A stretch of 64,000 bases of DNA from Pseudolactococcus chungangensis CAU 28 = DSM 22330 (lineage in GTDB: Bacteria; Bacillota; Bacilli; Lactobacillales; Streptococcaceae): the NCBI RefSeq assembly GCF_002441885.1, contig NZ_JXJT01000001.1, positions 142,467 to 206,466 of the forward strand. The letters are read 5' to 3'. Below, piece by piece: positions 50,598-59,879 of this stretch (its first letter is position 1; each line of letters opens with the position of its first letter). Below the pieces are notes generated by a model. The model was not told the DNA's origin. It did no database searches and saw nothing but the letters and a program-made list of their open reading frames with translations. The position numbers were made by a program, and so were the translations under genes.

Positions 50598-51101
50598 ATG
50601 AAAAATTTTAAAGTGATTGACATGGTGCAAATTGCCATCGTCATCGCCCTCTATGTTATTATTACGGTCGTTTTAGGACCATTAGGTTCTGGTGCCGTAC
50701 AATTTAGGCTATCGGAATTATTTAACTTTCTTGCCTTCTACAATAGAAAATACATCTGGGCTGTCACCATTGGTTGTATGATTTCAAATTATATGGTCTT
50801 TGGGATTGTCGATGTCATCGTTGGTGGCTTATCCACTCTCGTTTTCGTCAGCTTAGGTGTCTATCTTTTCAAAAAATATCTGAACGAAGAGGTACTCAAA
50901 GGTCTTACCAACAAAGCCTTTATCTACTTTGCTATCTTTTTTTCTCTCTCAATGGTCACAATTGCTGCCGAGCTTGCCATCATGTTCCAAGTACCCTTTT
51001 TCTTCACGTGGTTGACAAGTGGCTTAGGAGAGTTGCTATCACTTTTGGTTGGTGCGGTAATTATTTCTCAAGTCTCGAAACGCATCGATTTGACGAAATA
51101 A
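50598..51101 (+). CDS. queT: Queuosine precursor transporter QueT
   Basis: Membrane S-component (QueT/COG4708) of an ECF-type importer for queuosine precursors. Several helices in 167 residues, with the conserved PLGSGAVQFRLSELFNFLAF. I start at the ATG at 50598, six bases after AAGGAGAC; an in-frame upstream start would lie inside the riboswitch. Regulation by preQ1 agrees with the substrate. Confidence 0.93.
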   Translation: MKNFKVIDMVQIAIVIALYVIITVVLGPLGSGAVQFRLSELFNFLAFYNRKYIWAVTIGCMISNYMVFGIVDVIVGGLSTLVFVSLGVYLFKKYLNEEVLKGLTNKAFIYFAIFFSLSMVTIAAELAIMFQVPFFFTWLTSGLGELLSLLVGAVIISQVSKRIDLTK

Positions 51102-51104
51102 GCG

Positions 51105-51110
51105 TATAAT
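51105..51110 (+). promoter_or_regulatory. -10 of the glutathione peroxidase gene, leaderless arrangement
   Basis: A perfect TATAAT ends six bases (AAAACT) before the ATG. No TGn extension and no clear -35. Confidence 0.4.
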
Positions 51111-51116
51111 AAAACT

Positions 51117-51590
51117 ATGACAATTTATAATTTTAAAGTAACCAACAATAAAGGAGAGATTGTCTCTCTATCTGACTATGAGGGTCAGGCTCTTCTAATC
51201 GTCAATACGGCGACAGGTTGCGGTTTTACCCCACAATACAAAGGGCTTCAAGCCCTTTACGATACTTACAAGGCGCAAGGATTCACGATTTTAGATTTTC
51301 CTTCTAATCAATTTGGCGGACAAGCTCCTGGTAGCTCAGAAGAAATCGCTGAATTTTGTGAATTGCGCTATCACACGACATTTCCACAATTTGCGAAAAT
51401 TGATGTCAATGGTGAAAACGCTGAGCCGCTTTATACTTACTTAAAGGATGAGCAAGGCGGTGCTGTGTCATCTGACATCAAATGGAACTTTACGAAATTC
51501 CTAGTCGATAAAACTGGTAAAGTCGTGAAACGCTATGGGTCAGCTAAAAAACCTGAAAATATCGCAAAAGATATCGAGGCAATACTTTAA
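51117..51590 (+). CDS. Glutathione peroxidase family thiol peroxidase
   Basis: Reduces peroxides, in bacteria often with thioredoxin. Catalytic residues: Cys in NTATGCGFTPQY, Gln in PSNQFGGQ and Trp in IKWNFTKFLVD. Length 157 is normal. There is no ribosome binding site before the ATG, and a TATAAT lies six bases upstream. The stop codon is inside the stem of its terminator. Confidence 0.93.
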   Translation: MTIYNFKVTNNKGEIVSLSDYEGQALLIVNTATGCGFTPQYKGLQALYDTYKAQGFTILDFPSNQFGGQAPGSSEEIAEFCELRYHTTFPQFAKIDVNGENAEPLYTYLKDEQGGAVSSDIKWNFTKFLVDKTGKVVKRYGSAKKPENIAKDIEAIL

Positions 51591-51610
51591 ACGCTCATTT
51601 GGGCGTTTTT
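51589..51610 (+). terminator. Terminator of the peroxidase gene
   Basis: AAACGCTC (51589-51596) pairs with GGGCGTTT (51601-51608), loop ATTT, then TT. Confidence 0.75.
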
Positions 51611-51611
51611 A

Positions 51612-51620
51612 TGTTATAAT
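51612..51620 (+). promoter_or_regulatory. Extended -10 of the 63-residue gene
   Basis: TGTTATAAT, a perfect TGnTATAAT, 53 bp before the start codon. Confidence 0.6.
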
Positions 51621-51673
51621 AAATGCATAGAAAACGCTTACAAATATAATTATCAAAAGAATGGAGCAAGAGT

Positions 51674-51865
51674 ATGAACAAAGAACAAATGGTCTACAAA
51701 CTCAAGCAACTCGGACATAATCAAGCTAAAATTGCTGAAATTTTTATTGGCAATCAAGAATTTCACCGTGCTGAAATTGCCCAAACCAAACACATTATGT
51801 ATGAAAACTTTGCGGAATTATTGGAACACTGGTTGGAGGATGAAAAAGAGCATATAGGTGCCTAA
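51674..51865 (+). CDS. Small conserved-looking protein, 63 residues
   Basis: Unrecognised helical protein (MVYKLKQLGHNQAKIAEIFI; end LEHWLEDEKEHIGA). ATGGAGCAAGAGT upstream gives a ribosome site, and it has its own promoter and terminator, so it is a monocistronic gene. Soluble. Function unknown. Confidence 0.7.
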   Translation: MNKEQMVYKLKQLGHNQAKIAEIFIGNQEFHRAEIAQTKHIMYENFAELLEHWLEDEKEHIGA

Positions 51866-51878
51866 AAAAAGATAAGAA

Positions 51879-51918
51879 AAAACGATGTCAATCAGTGAAA
51901 TTGGCATCGTTTTTGTCT
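51879..51918. terminator. Bidirectional terminator between the small gene and the flavin reductase
   Basis: A 14-bp stem AAAACGATGTCAAT/ATTGGCATCGTTTT (51879-51892, 51900-51913), with T-runs on both strands. Confidence 0.85.
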
Positions 51919-51924
51919 GTCATT

Positions 51925-52536
51925 TTATTGAGGTCTTTCTAAATCAAACAAATCACCTAATTCAGCATAGGTATTGCCGGCAAGTCTTGCAATGGGTTGA
52001 AAGGCATCAGGTTTGACATAGAATTTTTCAGCGTCAAATACAGCATCAGAGAAAGCAAAATTGGTGATTTCAAGTAGCATGAGATTGCTGACAACATAGC
52101 CATTGGATTCAATTGGTATATGTTTGAATAACTTCGCTTCAAATCGGATTGGCGCATTGATAATAGACGGGACGCTAACTGTTCGAGACGGCTCAGTTGG
52201 AATGTCGAAAGTCCTAACCTCACTCATTTGACTTGGTAGGCTGGCTGCAGTTTGATTCATCTCTTCAACGTTATCCGGTGAGATGAAGTGAATCACAGCC
52301 TCTTTCGTTGCTAGCAAATTATTGACTGAATCTTTTTGTCCTAACATTGAGATGCTGACCAATGGTGGTTGGCTACTTACAACGTTGAAGAAACTGAAAG
52401 GTGCAGCATTAACAACGCCATTGGCTGATTGTGTCGTCACCCAAGCAATAGGTCGTGGGATGACACTACCTGAAAGTAGTTTATAAGCTAGATAAGGATT
52501 GTGACGATTAAGTTCATCAGTCGTGAAATTTTTCAT
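51925..52536 (-). CDS. Flavin reductase-like FMN-binding protein
   Basis: Flavin reductase domain (DIM6/NTAB type), about residues 15-180, seen in SGSVIPRPIAWVTTQSANGV and SFFNVVSSQPPLVSISM. I start at 52536 because AAAGGA lies nine bases upstream; an in-frame start 11 codons earlier has none. 203 residues. It follows the dioxygenase gene by about 60 bases and is probably in one operon with it; such pairs are common in quinone and electrophile responses. Confidence 0.85.
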   Translation of the reverse strand: MKNFTTDELNRHNPYLAYKLLSGSVIPRPIAWVTTQSANGVVNAAPFSFFNVVSSQPPLVSISMLGQKDSVNNLLATKEAVIHFISPDNVEEMNQTAASLPSQMSEVRTFDIPTEPSRTVSVPSIINAPIRFEAKLFKHIPIESNGYVVSNLMLLEITNFAFSDAVFDAEKFYVKPDAFQPIARLAGNTYAELGDLFDLERPQ

Positions 52537-52597
52537 AAAATTGTCCTTTGCTAATGAAAACGACGACATGAGTCGTCATTTTCAAAATCTACTTGAT

Positions 52598-53752
52598 TTA
52601 TTTATCGTTATGGATGGCTTGCGGATTGTGCGCCAAGACCCGTGAAATCGTCCAGATGTCATTGTCATCACGTTTGTCATGAGCATCTGATGTATCTAGT
52701 GGGCGTAGGCGAGCGACAGTTGCTGCTTTAACCGCTTCATCACCAGGGAAAAGATGTGGTGGTAAGCTGAGGTCGAGACCAGCTTCTTCTTTCGTTTCGT
52801 CAATCCAGAAACCGCTTGTCATCAAAGCTTCTTCGTAAGAATCAACTTTACCTGCCCCAGATTTAGCCATATCAAGGGCACCAATTCCTGGTGTGTCTGT
52901 CGCTAATTCAAACAATACTTGTGGTGCGACGCGGAAATATTCACTTGAGAAGTAGAAACGGTCAACCAATCCAGAATCAGGGAAACGGAAAGATTTGATA
53001 CGCTCAATCCAATAGCTAAGACTTTCAGGGTCTTTCACGCGAAGTGCTAAATGATGAATATTTCCAAAACCTTGCCAAGCAACACCTTCATTTGGGGCAT
53101 CTTCAATTATTAATGTTGCACCATTGCCACCTTCAGCGAGTTCGTATTGATGAAAGGCACCTTCATCACCTGTTTTACGGAAACCTAAGACTTTATCCAA
53201 CACTAAATCCATATGTTCATAGTTGGCAACTTTAACAAAGACTGGGCCAAGGCCTACGATGGCGTGCTCATCAGGTACATTTGATAATTGCCAAGGTTGT
53301 CCTGCTGGGACACCAACATTTGTTTCGTCTGAAATGAGTTGATATTGTTGACCATCAAAGTCTTCAAATTCGACAAATTTCTTACCAAAACGTGTTTTAA
53401 TTTCACCATGAATGACTTCTGCCTGTTCAAAACGTGTCAACCAGTATGTTAAGGAGTCATCAGAAGGGACACGGAAAGAGGCGCGGTCAATATTGTTAGT
53501 GCCTTTAGTTCCCTTAGGGATACCTGGGAAGTCAAAGAAGGTCATATCAGTACCCGCATTACCATCTTCATCGGTAAAATAGAGGTGATAAGTTTCATAA
53601 TCATCCTGGTTGACGGTTAATTTAGCAAGGCGTAAGCCCAAGATGTTGGTAAAGAAATCATAAATATGTTGGGCGCTAGAACTAATAGCAGTGACATGGT
53701 GAATACCACCAAGTGGGTAACGGTCGTCAATTTTAATGGTTGAATCTTTCAT
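52598..53752 (-). CDS. Ring-cleaving dioxygenase (glyoxalase/VOC fold, MhqO-like)
   Basis: Two VOC domains (about residues 15-150 and 165-290). Metal ligands are probably in GGIHHVTAISS, GNIHHLALRV and the Glu of QVLFELATD. In Bacillus related MhqO/MhqA proteins act on hydroquinones. The 384-residue form has a C-terminal extension (PPHLFPGDEAVKAATVARLR) compared with the usual 315. TAAAAAAAAAGGAG precedes the start on the minus strand. Confidence 0.85.
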   Translation of the reverse strand: MKDSTIKIDDRYPLGGIHHVTAISSSAQHIYDFFTNILGLRLAKLTVNQDDYETYHLYFTDEDGNAGTDMTFFDFPGIPKGTKGTNNIDRASFRVPSDDSLTYWLTRFEQAEVIHGEIKTRFGKKFVEFEDFDGQQYQLISDETNVGVPAGQPWQLSNVPDEHAIVGLGPVFVKVANYEHMDLVLDKVLGFRKTGDEGAFHQYELAEGGNGATLIIEDAPNEGVAWQGFGNIHHLALRVKDPESLSYWIERIKSFRFPDSGLVDRFYFSSEYFRVAPQVLFELATDTPGIGALDMAKSGAGKVDSYEEALMTSGFWIDETKEEAGLDLSLPPHLFPGDEAVKAATVARLRPLDTSDAHDKRDDNDIWTISRVLAHNPQAIHNDK

Positions 53753-53803
53753 GGTAACAAGCTCCTTTTTTTTTTTTAAAACCTCAAATTAAAAATCAGT
53801 TAA

Positions 53804-53829
53804 ATTATACATCGTTTACGTTTGTAAAC
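53804..53829 (-). promoter_or_regulatory. Promoter with palindromic operator upstream of the dioxygenase
   Basis: TATAAT on the minus strand (53809-53804) is preceded by the perfect palindrome GTTTAC-GTTT-GTAAAC (53814-53829), placed in the spacer where a MarR- or TetR-type repressor would act. Confidence 0.5.
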
Positions 53830-53972
53830 TCTAATGATGAGTTAATGATAAACTATTTCAGAAAATAGTGCAAGCATTTTGACTCAGACTAAAAAATAAC
53901 TATTTGTCAACCTTTTATCAGGTGCAATTATGCTGTTCAGTTTGATTTTAATTTTTGTAAGATACTTCGGAA

Positions 53973-54000
53973 TTGAAATTTTACGGGATTTTGTTAGAAT
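53973..54000 (+). promoter_or_regulatory. Promoter of the 60-residue gene, leaderless arrangement
   Basis: TTGAAA (53973-53978), 16 bp, extended -10 TGTTAGAAT (TAGAAT 53995-54000), and the ATG eight bases later. Confidence 0.65.
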
Positions 54001-54008
54001 AGACCTAT

Positions 54009-54191
54009 ATGATAAAAGAACAATTTTACGTGTTTATATTCGGAACAATTATCTATGCTTGGTTTTTTGCGGATGCTTTATTGACAGGCCGCCTCTTTTT
54101 GTTAGGATTTTGGAGCTTTTTGTTATTCAGAAAATTAAGATTTGCTTATCGCGCAGATCGCTGGATACGTTTGAACAGTAAAAGTAAATAA
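54009..54191 (+). CDS. Small membrane protein, 60 residues
   Basis: Two hydrophobic stretches (FYVFIFGTIIYAWFFADALL, GRLFLLGFWSFLLF) then a basic tail (FRKLRFAYRADRWIRL). Similar small proteins exist in streptococci, but I do not recognise a function. There is no ribosome binding site; the promoter -10 lies eight bases upstream, so a leaderless mRNA is probable. Confidence 0.7.
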   Translation: MIKEQFYVFIFGTIIYAWFFADALLTGRLFLLGFWSFLLFRKLRFAYRADRWIRLNSKSK

Positions 54192-54229
54192 CAAGAGATA
54201 TAATCGCAGTTTTGTGATGCCTTGAAAAA

Positions 54230-54267
54230 GCTCTGACACCATTGATAGGTATCAGAGCCATTTTTTT
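54230..54267. terminator. Bidirectional terminator between the 60-residue gene and birA
   Basis: GCTCTGACACC and GGTATCAGAGC pair with one mismatch (54230-54240, 54248-54258); T-runs follow in both directions. Confidence 0.8.
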
Positions 54268-54977
54268 AGAGAAATTTCGCCAGAAGATAGGACTTTGACT
54301 AGGCCGTCAGAATTGACAATTAGCTCGCCAGTTTCTGTTAAATCAGTCGCAGTACCGATAATTGTGTGGCCGTTTTCTTCGAATTCGACCGTTTTGCCGA
54401 GGATGAAAGAATGTGATTTATAGATGTTGAAAAAGTCTTGACTGCTACTTAACTGGTGAAATTGTGACCAGATTTCAGCAATTAATATATCACGTGTGAT
54501 GGTAGGTGTTTCATTTGTAAAGAGAGAGCCTGCTTTTTCTCTTAACGCAATAGGGAAGCTTTCAATATTAAAATTTAGGCCAACACCGATGATAATTGAG
54601 TTGCTTGATAGTAGATGCTCGACGAGGATGCCACAGATTTTTTTATTATCTAAATAAATATCGTTGACCCATTTGACGAGTGGTTTTTTTGTCGTTAAAT
54701 TTTCTATTGCTGTAAGGACGGCAGCTGCTGTTAATATGGTATAGTCTTTGACGTCTTCCGATATTTTAAGGACAAGCGACATATAGATGCCATCACCATT
54801 GGAGGCAAAATATTGCCGACCAAAGCGACCACGTGTTTGTGTCTGCATATCTGCGATGAATAATTTTTTGTCGACTAGGTCATTTTTGGCATCAATTTGT
54901 GTTGAGGTAGTTTCAGCTACGACGGATACGTCTGTTAGCCAAGGATTTTGGGCTAGAATCATTTCTCTTTTAATCAT
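54252..54977 (-). CDS. birA: Biotin-protein ligase, monofunctional (BirA family)
   Basis: Attaches biotin to carboxylase subunits. The biotinyl-AMP site is in TQTRGRFGRQY, with KWVNDIYLDNKKICGILVE the catalytic lysine segment. A small C-terminal domain follows (GELIVNSDGLVKVLSSGEIS). At 241 residues it lacks the N-terminal HTH, so it is not a repressor. The ATG lies six bases after an extended -10, without ribosome binding site. Confidence 0.93.
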   Translation of the reverse strand: MIKREMILAQNPWLTDVSVVAETTSTQIDAKNDLVDKKLFIADMQTQTRGRFGRQYFASNGDGIYMSLVLKISEDVKDYTILTAAAVLTAIENLTTKKPLVKWVNDIYLDNKKICGILVEHLLSSNSIIIGVGLNFNIESFPIALREKAGSLFTNETPTITRDILIAEIWSQFHQLSSSQDFFNIYKSHSFILGKTVEFEENGHTIIGTATDLTETGELIVNSDGLVKVLSSGEISLKKWL

Positions 54978-54983
54978 GCTTAA

Positions 54984-54992
54984 ATTATATCA
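54984..54992 (-). promoter_or_regulatory. Extended -10 of birA, leaderless arrangement
   Basis: On the minus strand TGATATAAT (TATAAT at 54989-54984), then TTAAGC and the ATG at 54977. Confidence 0.6.
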
Positions 54993-55031
54993 CGGAATTA
55001 GCCAGAAATGATGGCGAAAAAAAGTTGGACG

Positions 55032-55040
55032 TGGTAGAAT
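55032..55040 (+). promoter_or_regulatory. Extended -10 candidate for metK
   Basis: TGGTAGAAT, about 240 bp before metK. No good -35 is visible. Confidence 0.45.
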
Positions 55041-55046
55041 AGGAGT

Positions 55047-55283
55047 GTTACTTTCCGAAGGTGGTTTATAAGGCTATCTCTAAAAAATAAGTTTCACATC
55101 TTTTGGTTAAAATACTCGGTTATTTCGATAGTGCTCCGTGCCGTGTACAGAAATGTCTTGTCGCTCTGCCTTGTACCGACTATTTTTATCTCAAAAGGTG
55201 TAAAAGCAGTTGATAGAGGTACCCTTAAATTTCCAAAAACCGTTTCCTGTAACCGAAAAACTAGAAAAGTAGGGGAAAAAATG
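55047..55283 (+). promoter_or_regulatory. Long structured 5' leader of metK
   Basis: About 235 nt with no credible gene. CGGTTA (55117-55122) can pair with TAACCG (55250-55255). GTACA/TGTAC arms (55144-55148, 55172-55176) enclose a CAGA/TCTG stem. TTTCC (55244-55248) can pair with the GGAAA in the AGGGGAAA ribosome-site region of metK. Lactobacillales often control metK with a SAM-III (SMK box) riboswitch that sequesters the SD, but I could not match its conserved core here. A recoded upstream frame (from 55131) is open yet unlike MetK. Confidence 0.45.
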
Positions 55284-56471
55284 ATGTCAGAAAAAATTCT
55301 ATTTACCAGCGAAAGCGTCTCAGAAGGTCATCCAGATAAGATCGCCGATCAGATTTCAGATGCCATATTAGATGCCATTCTCGCTCAAGATCCAGATGCC
55401 CATGTGGCAGCTGAAACCGTGGTTTACACGGGTTCTGTTCATGTGTTTGGTGAAATTTCAACGACAGCTTATGTCAATATTGACGAAATTGTCAGAAATA
55501 CGATCAAAGAAATCGGCTACACCGATGCTAACTTTGGCTTTGACTACAAAACAGTTGGCGTTCATCCGTCTATTGTTGAGCAATCACCAGATATTGCACA
55601 AGGCGTTAATGAAGCGATTGAGGTGCGAAAAGGTGAGCAAGTAGACGAATTTGATTTAATCGGTGCAGGTGATCAAGGCCTGATGTTTGGGTTTGCCAGC
55701 AAGGAAACGCCAGAGTATATGCCACTTGCCATTTCCTTGTCCCACAAGTTGGTTAAAAAATTGGCTGACTTGCGTAAAGCAGGTGAGATTGCTTACCTGC
55801 GTCCAGATGCTAAAAGTCAAGTTACGGTTGAATATGATGAAAAGATGAGAGCAAAACGCATTGATACTATTGTCATCTCAACACAGCATGCACCCGAGGC
55901 GACCAATGATCAAATTCATGCGGATGTCATCGAAAAAGTTATTAAAGCAGTGATTCCTGCTGAGCTATTAGATGATAAAACCAAATATTTCATCAATCCG
56001 ACTGGTCGTTTTGTGATCGGTGGTCCCCAAGGGGATTCAGGTTTGACAGGCCGTAAGATTATTGTTGACACTTATGGTGGCTATGCGCATCATGGTGGCG
56101 GTGCTTTCTCAGGTAAAGATGCGACGAAAGTTGACCGCTCGGCATCTTATGCGGCACGCTACATTGCCAAAAATATCGTGGCTGCAGGTCTTGCTGAAAA
56201 AGCTGAGATTCAGCTTAGCTATGCGATTGGTGTTGCACACCCGATTTCGATTCATGTGGAGACATTTGGCACTGGGAAAGTCTCTTCAGAGCGCTTAATC
56301 ACAGCCATCCGTGAAAATTTTGATCTTCGTCCTGCTGGGATTATTAAAATGTTAGATCTCAAGCGCCCAATTTATCGTCAGACGGCTGCGTATGGGCATT
56401 TTGGTAGAACTGATGTAGTATTACCATGGGAAAAATTAGATAAAGTTGATATTCTGCGTTCGCTTTTGTGA
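55284..56471 (+). CDS. metK: S-adenosylmethionine synthetase
   Basis: Makes SAM from methionine and ATP. Signatures: [16 protein letters not shown] at the N-terminus, [12 protein letters not shown], and the P-loop-like [17 protein letters not shown]. 395 residues is normal. Two Met codons stand side by side at 55281 and 55284; I choose the second since AGGGG is then eight bases upstream. The C-terminus ([20 protein letters not shown]) is complete. Confidence 0.95.
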   Translation: MSEKILFTSESVSEGHPDKIADQISDAILDAILAQDPDAHVAAETVVYTGSVHVFGEISTTAYVNIDEIVRNTIKEIGYTDANFGFDYKTVGVHPSIVEQSPDIAQGVNEAIEVRKGEQVDEFDLIGAGDQGLMFGFASKETPEYMPLAISLSHKLVKKLADLRKAGEIAYLRPDAKSQVTVEYDEKMRAKRIDTIVISTQHAPEATNDQIHADVIEKVIKAVIPAELLDDKTKYFINPTGRFVIGGPQGDSGLTGRKIIVDTYGGYAHHGGGAFSGKDATKVDRSASYAARYIAKNIVAAGLAEKAEIQLSYAIGVAHPISIHVETFGTGKVSSERLITAIRENFDLRPAGIIKMLDLKRPIYRQTAAYGHFGRTDVVLPWEKLDKVDILRSLL

Positions 56472-56495
56472 AATATCTTATAATGTGATATAATG

Positions 56496-56540
56496 AATTC
56501 GTATGTGTTAAGCTATTGCTTAAAACTACGAATTTTTTTA
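56496..56540 (+). terminator. Terminator of metK
   Basis: AATTCGTA (56496-56503) pairs with TACGAATT (56527-56534), extended by GTTAAGC/GCTTAAA, with a TTTTTTT run. Confidence 0.85.
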
Positions 56541-56717
56541 GACATCCCTAAAGCTGATATGGTAACGAAGATGTTTAGAAATTTATAATAAATCAGGTTT
56601 AGCAAGGGTTTGAAGGATATTTTAAACTAGCAGGCTGATTGATAAATTGAATTTTAAACATTCTTTATAAGATAGAGGTTTTAACGATGATCTGATATTA
56701 GAATAATGAGGTAAACA

Positions 56718-58319
56718 ATGGTTGTAGCATTAGTTGCTGGCATCATCATTGCCTTGTTGATTGGATTAGGAATTGGTTTTATTTTCCGCAATGCGCAATT
56801 AAAGAGTGCTCAGGCAGATAGTCAGAGTTTAATTGAACATGCTGAAAATAAGGCGAATGAACTCACAAGACAGGCTAAGGCCGAGGCTGAAAACCTGAAA
56901 AAAGAAGCTGAAAATCTGAAAAAAGAAAAGATTTTAGAGCTGAAAGAAGAGGGTCAAAAACGTCGTGAGTCGATAGAAAATGAATTTGCAGAAACTCGTA
57001 TTGAGTTAAAAGAAACTGAGAAACGTTTGAAACAACGTGAAGAAATCCTTGATCGTAAGGATGATACTTTAACGCGTAAAGAACAATCTTTGGATTCAAA
57101 AGAAGAAAATCTATCAAACAAAACTAACACGCTCAACAAGCGCGAAGAAGCATTGTCGCAAATTGAAGCAGAAAAGGCTGCGGAGCTTGCACGGATTGCA
57201 AGTCTGAGCCATGATGAAGCAAAAGATATTGTGCTGAGTCAAACTAAAGAATCGTTGTCAAAAGAAATGGCACAGTTGATTCGTACGAGCGAAGATAAAG
57301 CGATGGCCGAGGCAGATAAAAAAGCCAAAGATATCATCACATTGGCAATGCAACGGGTATCAGGAGATTTCGTGAGTGAGCAGACGGTTAGTGTCGTGAC
57401 ACTACCTGATGATGGCATGAAGGGGCGGATTATTGGTCGTGAAGGCCGTAACATCCGTACTTTTGAAGCTTTGACAGGTATTGATGTGATTATCGATGAC
57501 ACACCAGAAGCGGTTATCTTATCAGGCTTTGACCCGATTCGTCGTGAAATTGCCCGCTTAACCCTGGAACAATTGGTCCAAGATGGTCGTATTCATCCAG
57601 CACGTATTGAAGAATTGGTCGAAAAAAATCGGAAAGATTTGGATCGGAAAATTCGTGAGTATGGTGAGCAAGCTGCTTTTGAAGTCGGAGCACACACGTT
57701 GCACCCTGACCTCATGAAAATCATGGGTCGTTTACATTTTAGAACCTCTTATGGTCAAAATGTTCTAAACCATTCGATTGAAGTGGCTAACCTTGCTGGT
57801 AATCTTGCTGGCGAGATGGGTGAAAATGTTACCTTGGCTAAGCGTGCCGGTTTCTTACATGATATCGGTAAAGCACTAGACCATGAAATTGAAGGTAGTC
57901 ACGTTGAGATTGGAACCGAATTAGCCAAGAAGTATAAGGAAAATCCAGTTGTGATTAATGCAATTGCCAGTCACCACGGTGATACTGAGCCAACCAATAA
58001 CATCTCAGTATTGGTGGCAGCAGCGGATGCTTTATCTGCTGCCCGTCCGGGTGCTCGTCGTGAATCAATTGAAAACTATATCAAACGCCTACAAAACTTG
58101 GAAGAAATTTCAAATGGCTTTGATGGTGTTGACACATCATTTGCACTACAGGCTGGTCGTGAAATTCGTGTCATGGTTAATCCAGCTAAATTGTCAGATG
58201 ATAAAATGACAGTTCTGGCACATGACATCAAAGAAAAAATCGAAAATGATATGGACTACCCAGGAAATATCAAGGTAACCGTTATCCGTGAAACTCGCGC
58301 GATTGACTATGCCAAATAA
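56718..58319 (+). CDS. rny: Ribonuclease Y
   Basis: Membrane-anchored endoribonuclease that starts mRNA decay. An N-terminal helix ([20 protein letters not shown]), a long coiled coil (residues 30-180), a KH domain ([20 protein letters not shown]) and an HD domain ([17 protein letters not shown]) appear in that order. Length 533 is slightly longer than usual. GAGG precedes the ATG. The 246-bp gap before it holds the metK terminator and presumably its own promoter, which I could not fix. Confidence 0.96.
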   Translation: MVVALVAGIIIALLIGLGIGFIFRNAQLKSAQADSQSLIEHAENKANELTRQAKAEAENLKKEAENLKKEKILELKEEGQKRRESIENEFAETRIELKETEKRLKQREEILDRKDDTLTRKEQSLDSKEENLSNKTNTLNKREEALSQIEAEKAAELARIASLSHDEAKDIVLSQTKESLSKEMAQLIRTSEDKAMAEADKKAKDIITLAMQRVSGDFVSEQTVSVVTLPDDGMKGRIIGREGRNIRTFEALTGIDVIIDDTPEAVILSGFDPIRREIARLTLEQLVQDGRIHPARIEELVEKNRKDLDRKIREYGEQAAFEVGAHTLHPDLMKIMGRLHFRTSYGQNVLNHSIEVANLAGNLAGEMGENVTLAKRAGFLHDIGKALDHEIEGSHVEIGTELAKKYKENPVVINAIASHHGDTEPTNNISVLVAAADALSAARPGARRESIENYIKRLQNLEEISNGFDGVDTSFALQAGREIRVMVNPAKLSDDKMTVLAHDIKEKIENDMDYPGNIKVTVIRETRAIDYAK

Positions 58320-58350
58320 AAAAGTGTCACCTGTGAGGTGGCGCTTTTTT
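58315..58350 (+). terminator. Terminator of rny
   Basis: GTGTCACC/GGTGGCGC stem (58324-58331, 58337-58344; two G-T pairs), loop TGTGA, then TTTTTT; overlaps the stop codon with its A-run. Confidence 0.85.
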
Positions 58351-58450
58351 GATGACTGAGGAATGGCATTGCGTGACTGAGTGGCGATTAGCAGGTGATA
58401 AGATATCATTTTTAAAATCACAGTTTAGTCGTTTCAATCACTCAAGCACC

Positions 58451-58479
58451 TTTTCAAATTAAAGATATTATGGTAAAAT
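58451..58479 (+). promoter_or_regulatory. gmk promoter
   Basis: TTTTCA (58451-58456), 17 bp, extended -10 TGGTAAAAT (TAAAAT 58474-58479). A leader of about 67 nt results. Confidence 0.55.
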
Positions 58480-58528
58480 GTAAAAATAACTAAATGAACG
58501 CACGAAAAGTGTTAATTTTTTTGTGTGA

Positions 58529-59182
<654 letters not shown>

Positions 59183-59346
59183 TGGTATTCGTGTAGACAA
59201 GTGATTGTGTTTGGATTACCTATAAGACGTAAGCTTATCTGCAAGTTAAAAATTAAATCCTGAACTGTTGTGACTCCGTTAGCTATCGAATAGAGCCAGT
59301 TAACTTGAGAAACTAGAATTATAAATGATAAAGAGGTTATCAAATT

Positions 59347-59772
59347 ATGATGTTAAAACCGTCAATCGATGTCTTGTTAGACAAAGTCGATTCAAAATAC
59401 TCACTTGTTGTTTTAGAAGCAAAACGTGCGCATGAATTACGTGATGGTGAAGCTGCGACGCAATCATTTTCATCTGTAAAACCAACTTTGCAAGCCTTGG
59501 AAGAATTGGCAGAAGGTAATGTTAGCATTCACCCAGCACCTGAAGCAAAGCGTACAGCTTTGAAAGAAAAACGTGAATTAGAACGTTTGCGTAAAATTGA
59601 TGAAGAACGTAAAATCAAAGAGCAAATCGCTAAAGAACAAGCAGAAGAAGAAGCAAAACAACGTAAAGATAAGGGTGTTACTGAAAAAGTTACTGCTGGA
59701 ACGCCAGTTGTAGCGGTAGTAGAAACACCTGAGGCACCTGCTGCGGTTGAAGTAGACGCTGATGCTGAGTAA
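59347..59772 (+). CDS. rpoZ: RNA polymerase omega subunit with long C-terminal extension
   Basis: Helps assemble the RNA polymerase beta' subunit. The omega core is residues 1-65 ([36 protein letters not shown]). Then come a Lys/Glu/Arg-rich coiled segment ([20 protein letters not shown]) and an Ala/Val/Glu-rich tail, giving 141 residues against about 70-105 in other Firmicutes. AAAGAGG lies ten bases before the first of two ATGs. Confidence 0.9.
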   Translation: MMLKPSIDVLLDKVDSKYSLVVLEAKRAHELRDGEAATQSFSSVKPTLQALEELAEGNVSIHPAPEAKRTALKEKRELERLRKIDEERKIKEQIAKEQAEEEAKQRKDKGVTEKVTAGTPVVAVVETPEAPAAVEVDADAE

Positions 59773-59775
59773 AAT

Positions 59776-59798
59776 AAAAACTGCTTTGGCAGTTTTTT
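59776..59798 (+). terminator. Terminator-like hairpin between rpoZ and priA
   Basis: AAAACTGC/GCAGTTTT around TTTG, followed by TT. Confidence 0.75.
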
Positions 59799-59879
59799 AT
59801 TTTACGCAAACCAAGCAGACGGCGCTAAACATTGTGATAGTCAAATACTGCCGCATTAAAATGCAATAAAGGAGTTGCT

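Noticed and set aside
55221-55240. Possible T-box (GAGGTACCC-like) in the metK leader
   Set aside because: The conserved T-box sequence and specifier loop pattern are absent, and metK is usually SAM-regulated.
55131-55283. In-frame 50-codon upstream extension of metK
   Set aside because: The added residues are unlike MetK, and the family begins MSEKILF right after a good SD; the region is better read as a leader.
56527-56534. TACGAATT, seven of eight bases of a ComX box, near metK
   Set aside because: It is one arm of the metK terminator stem, and its distance to rny and lack of a T-tract argue against a promoter.
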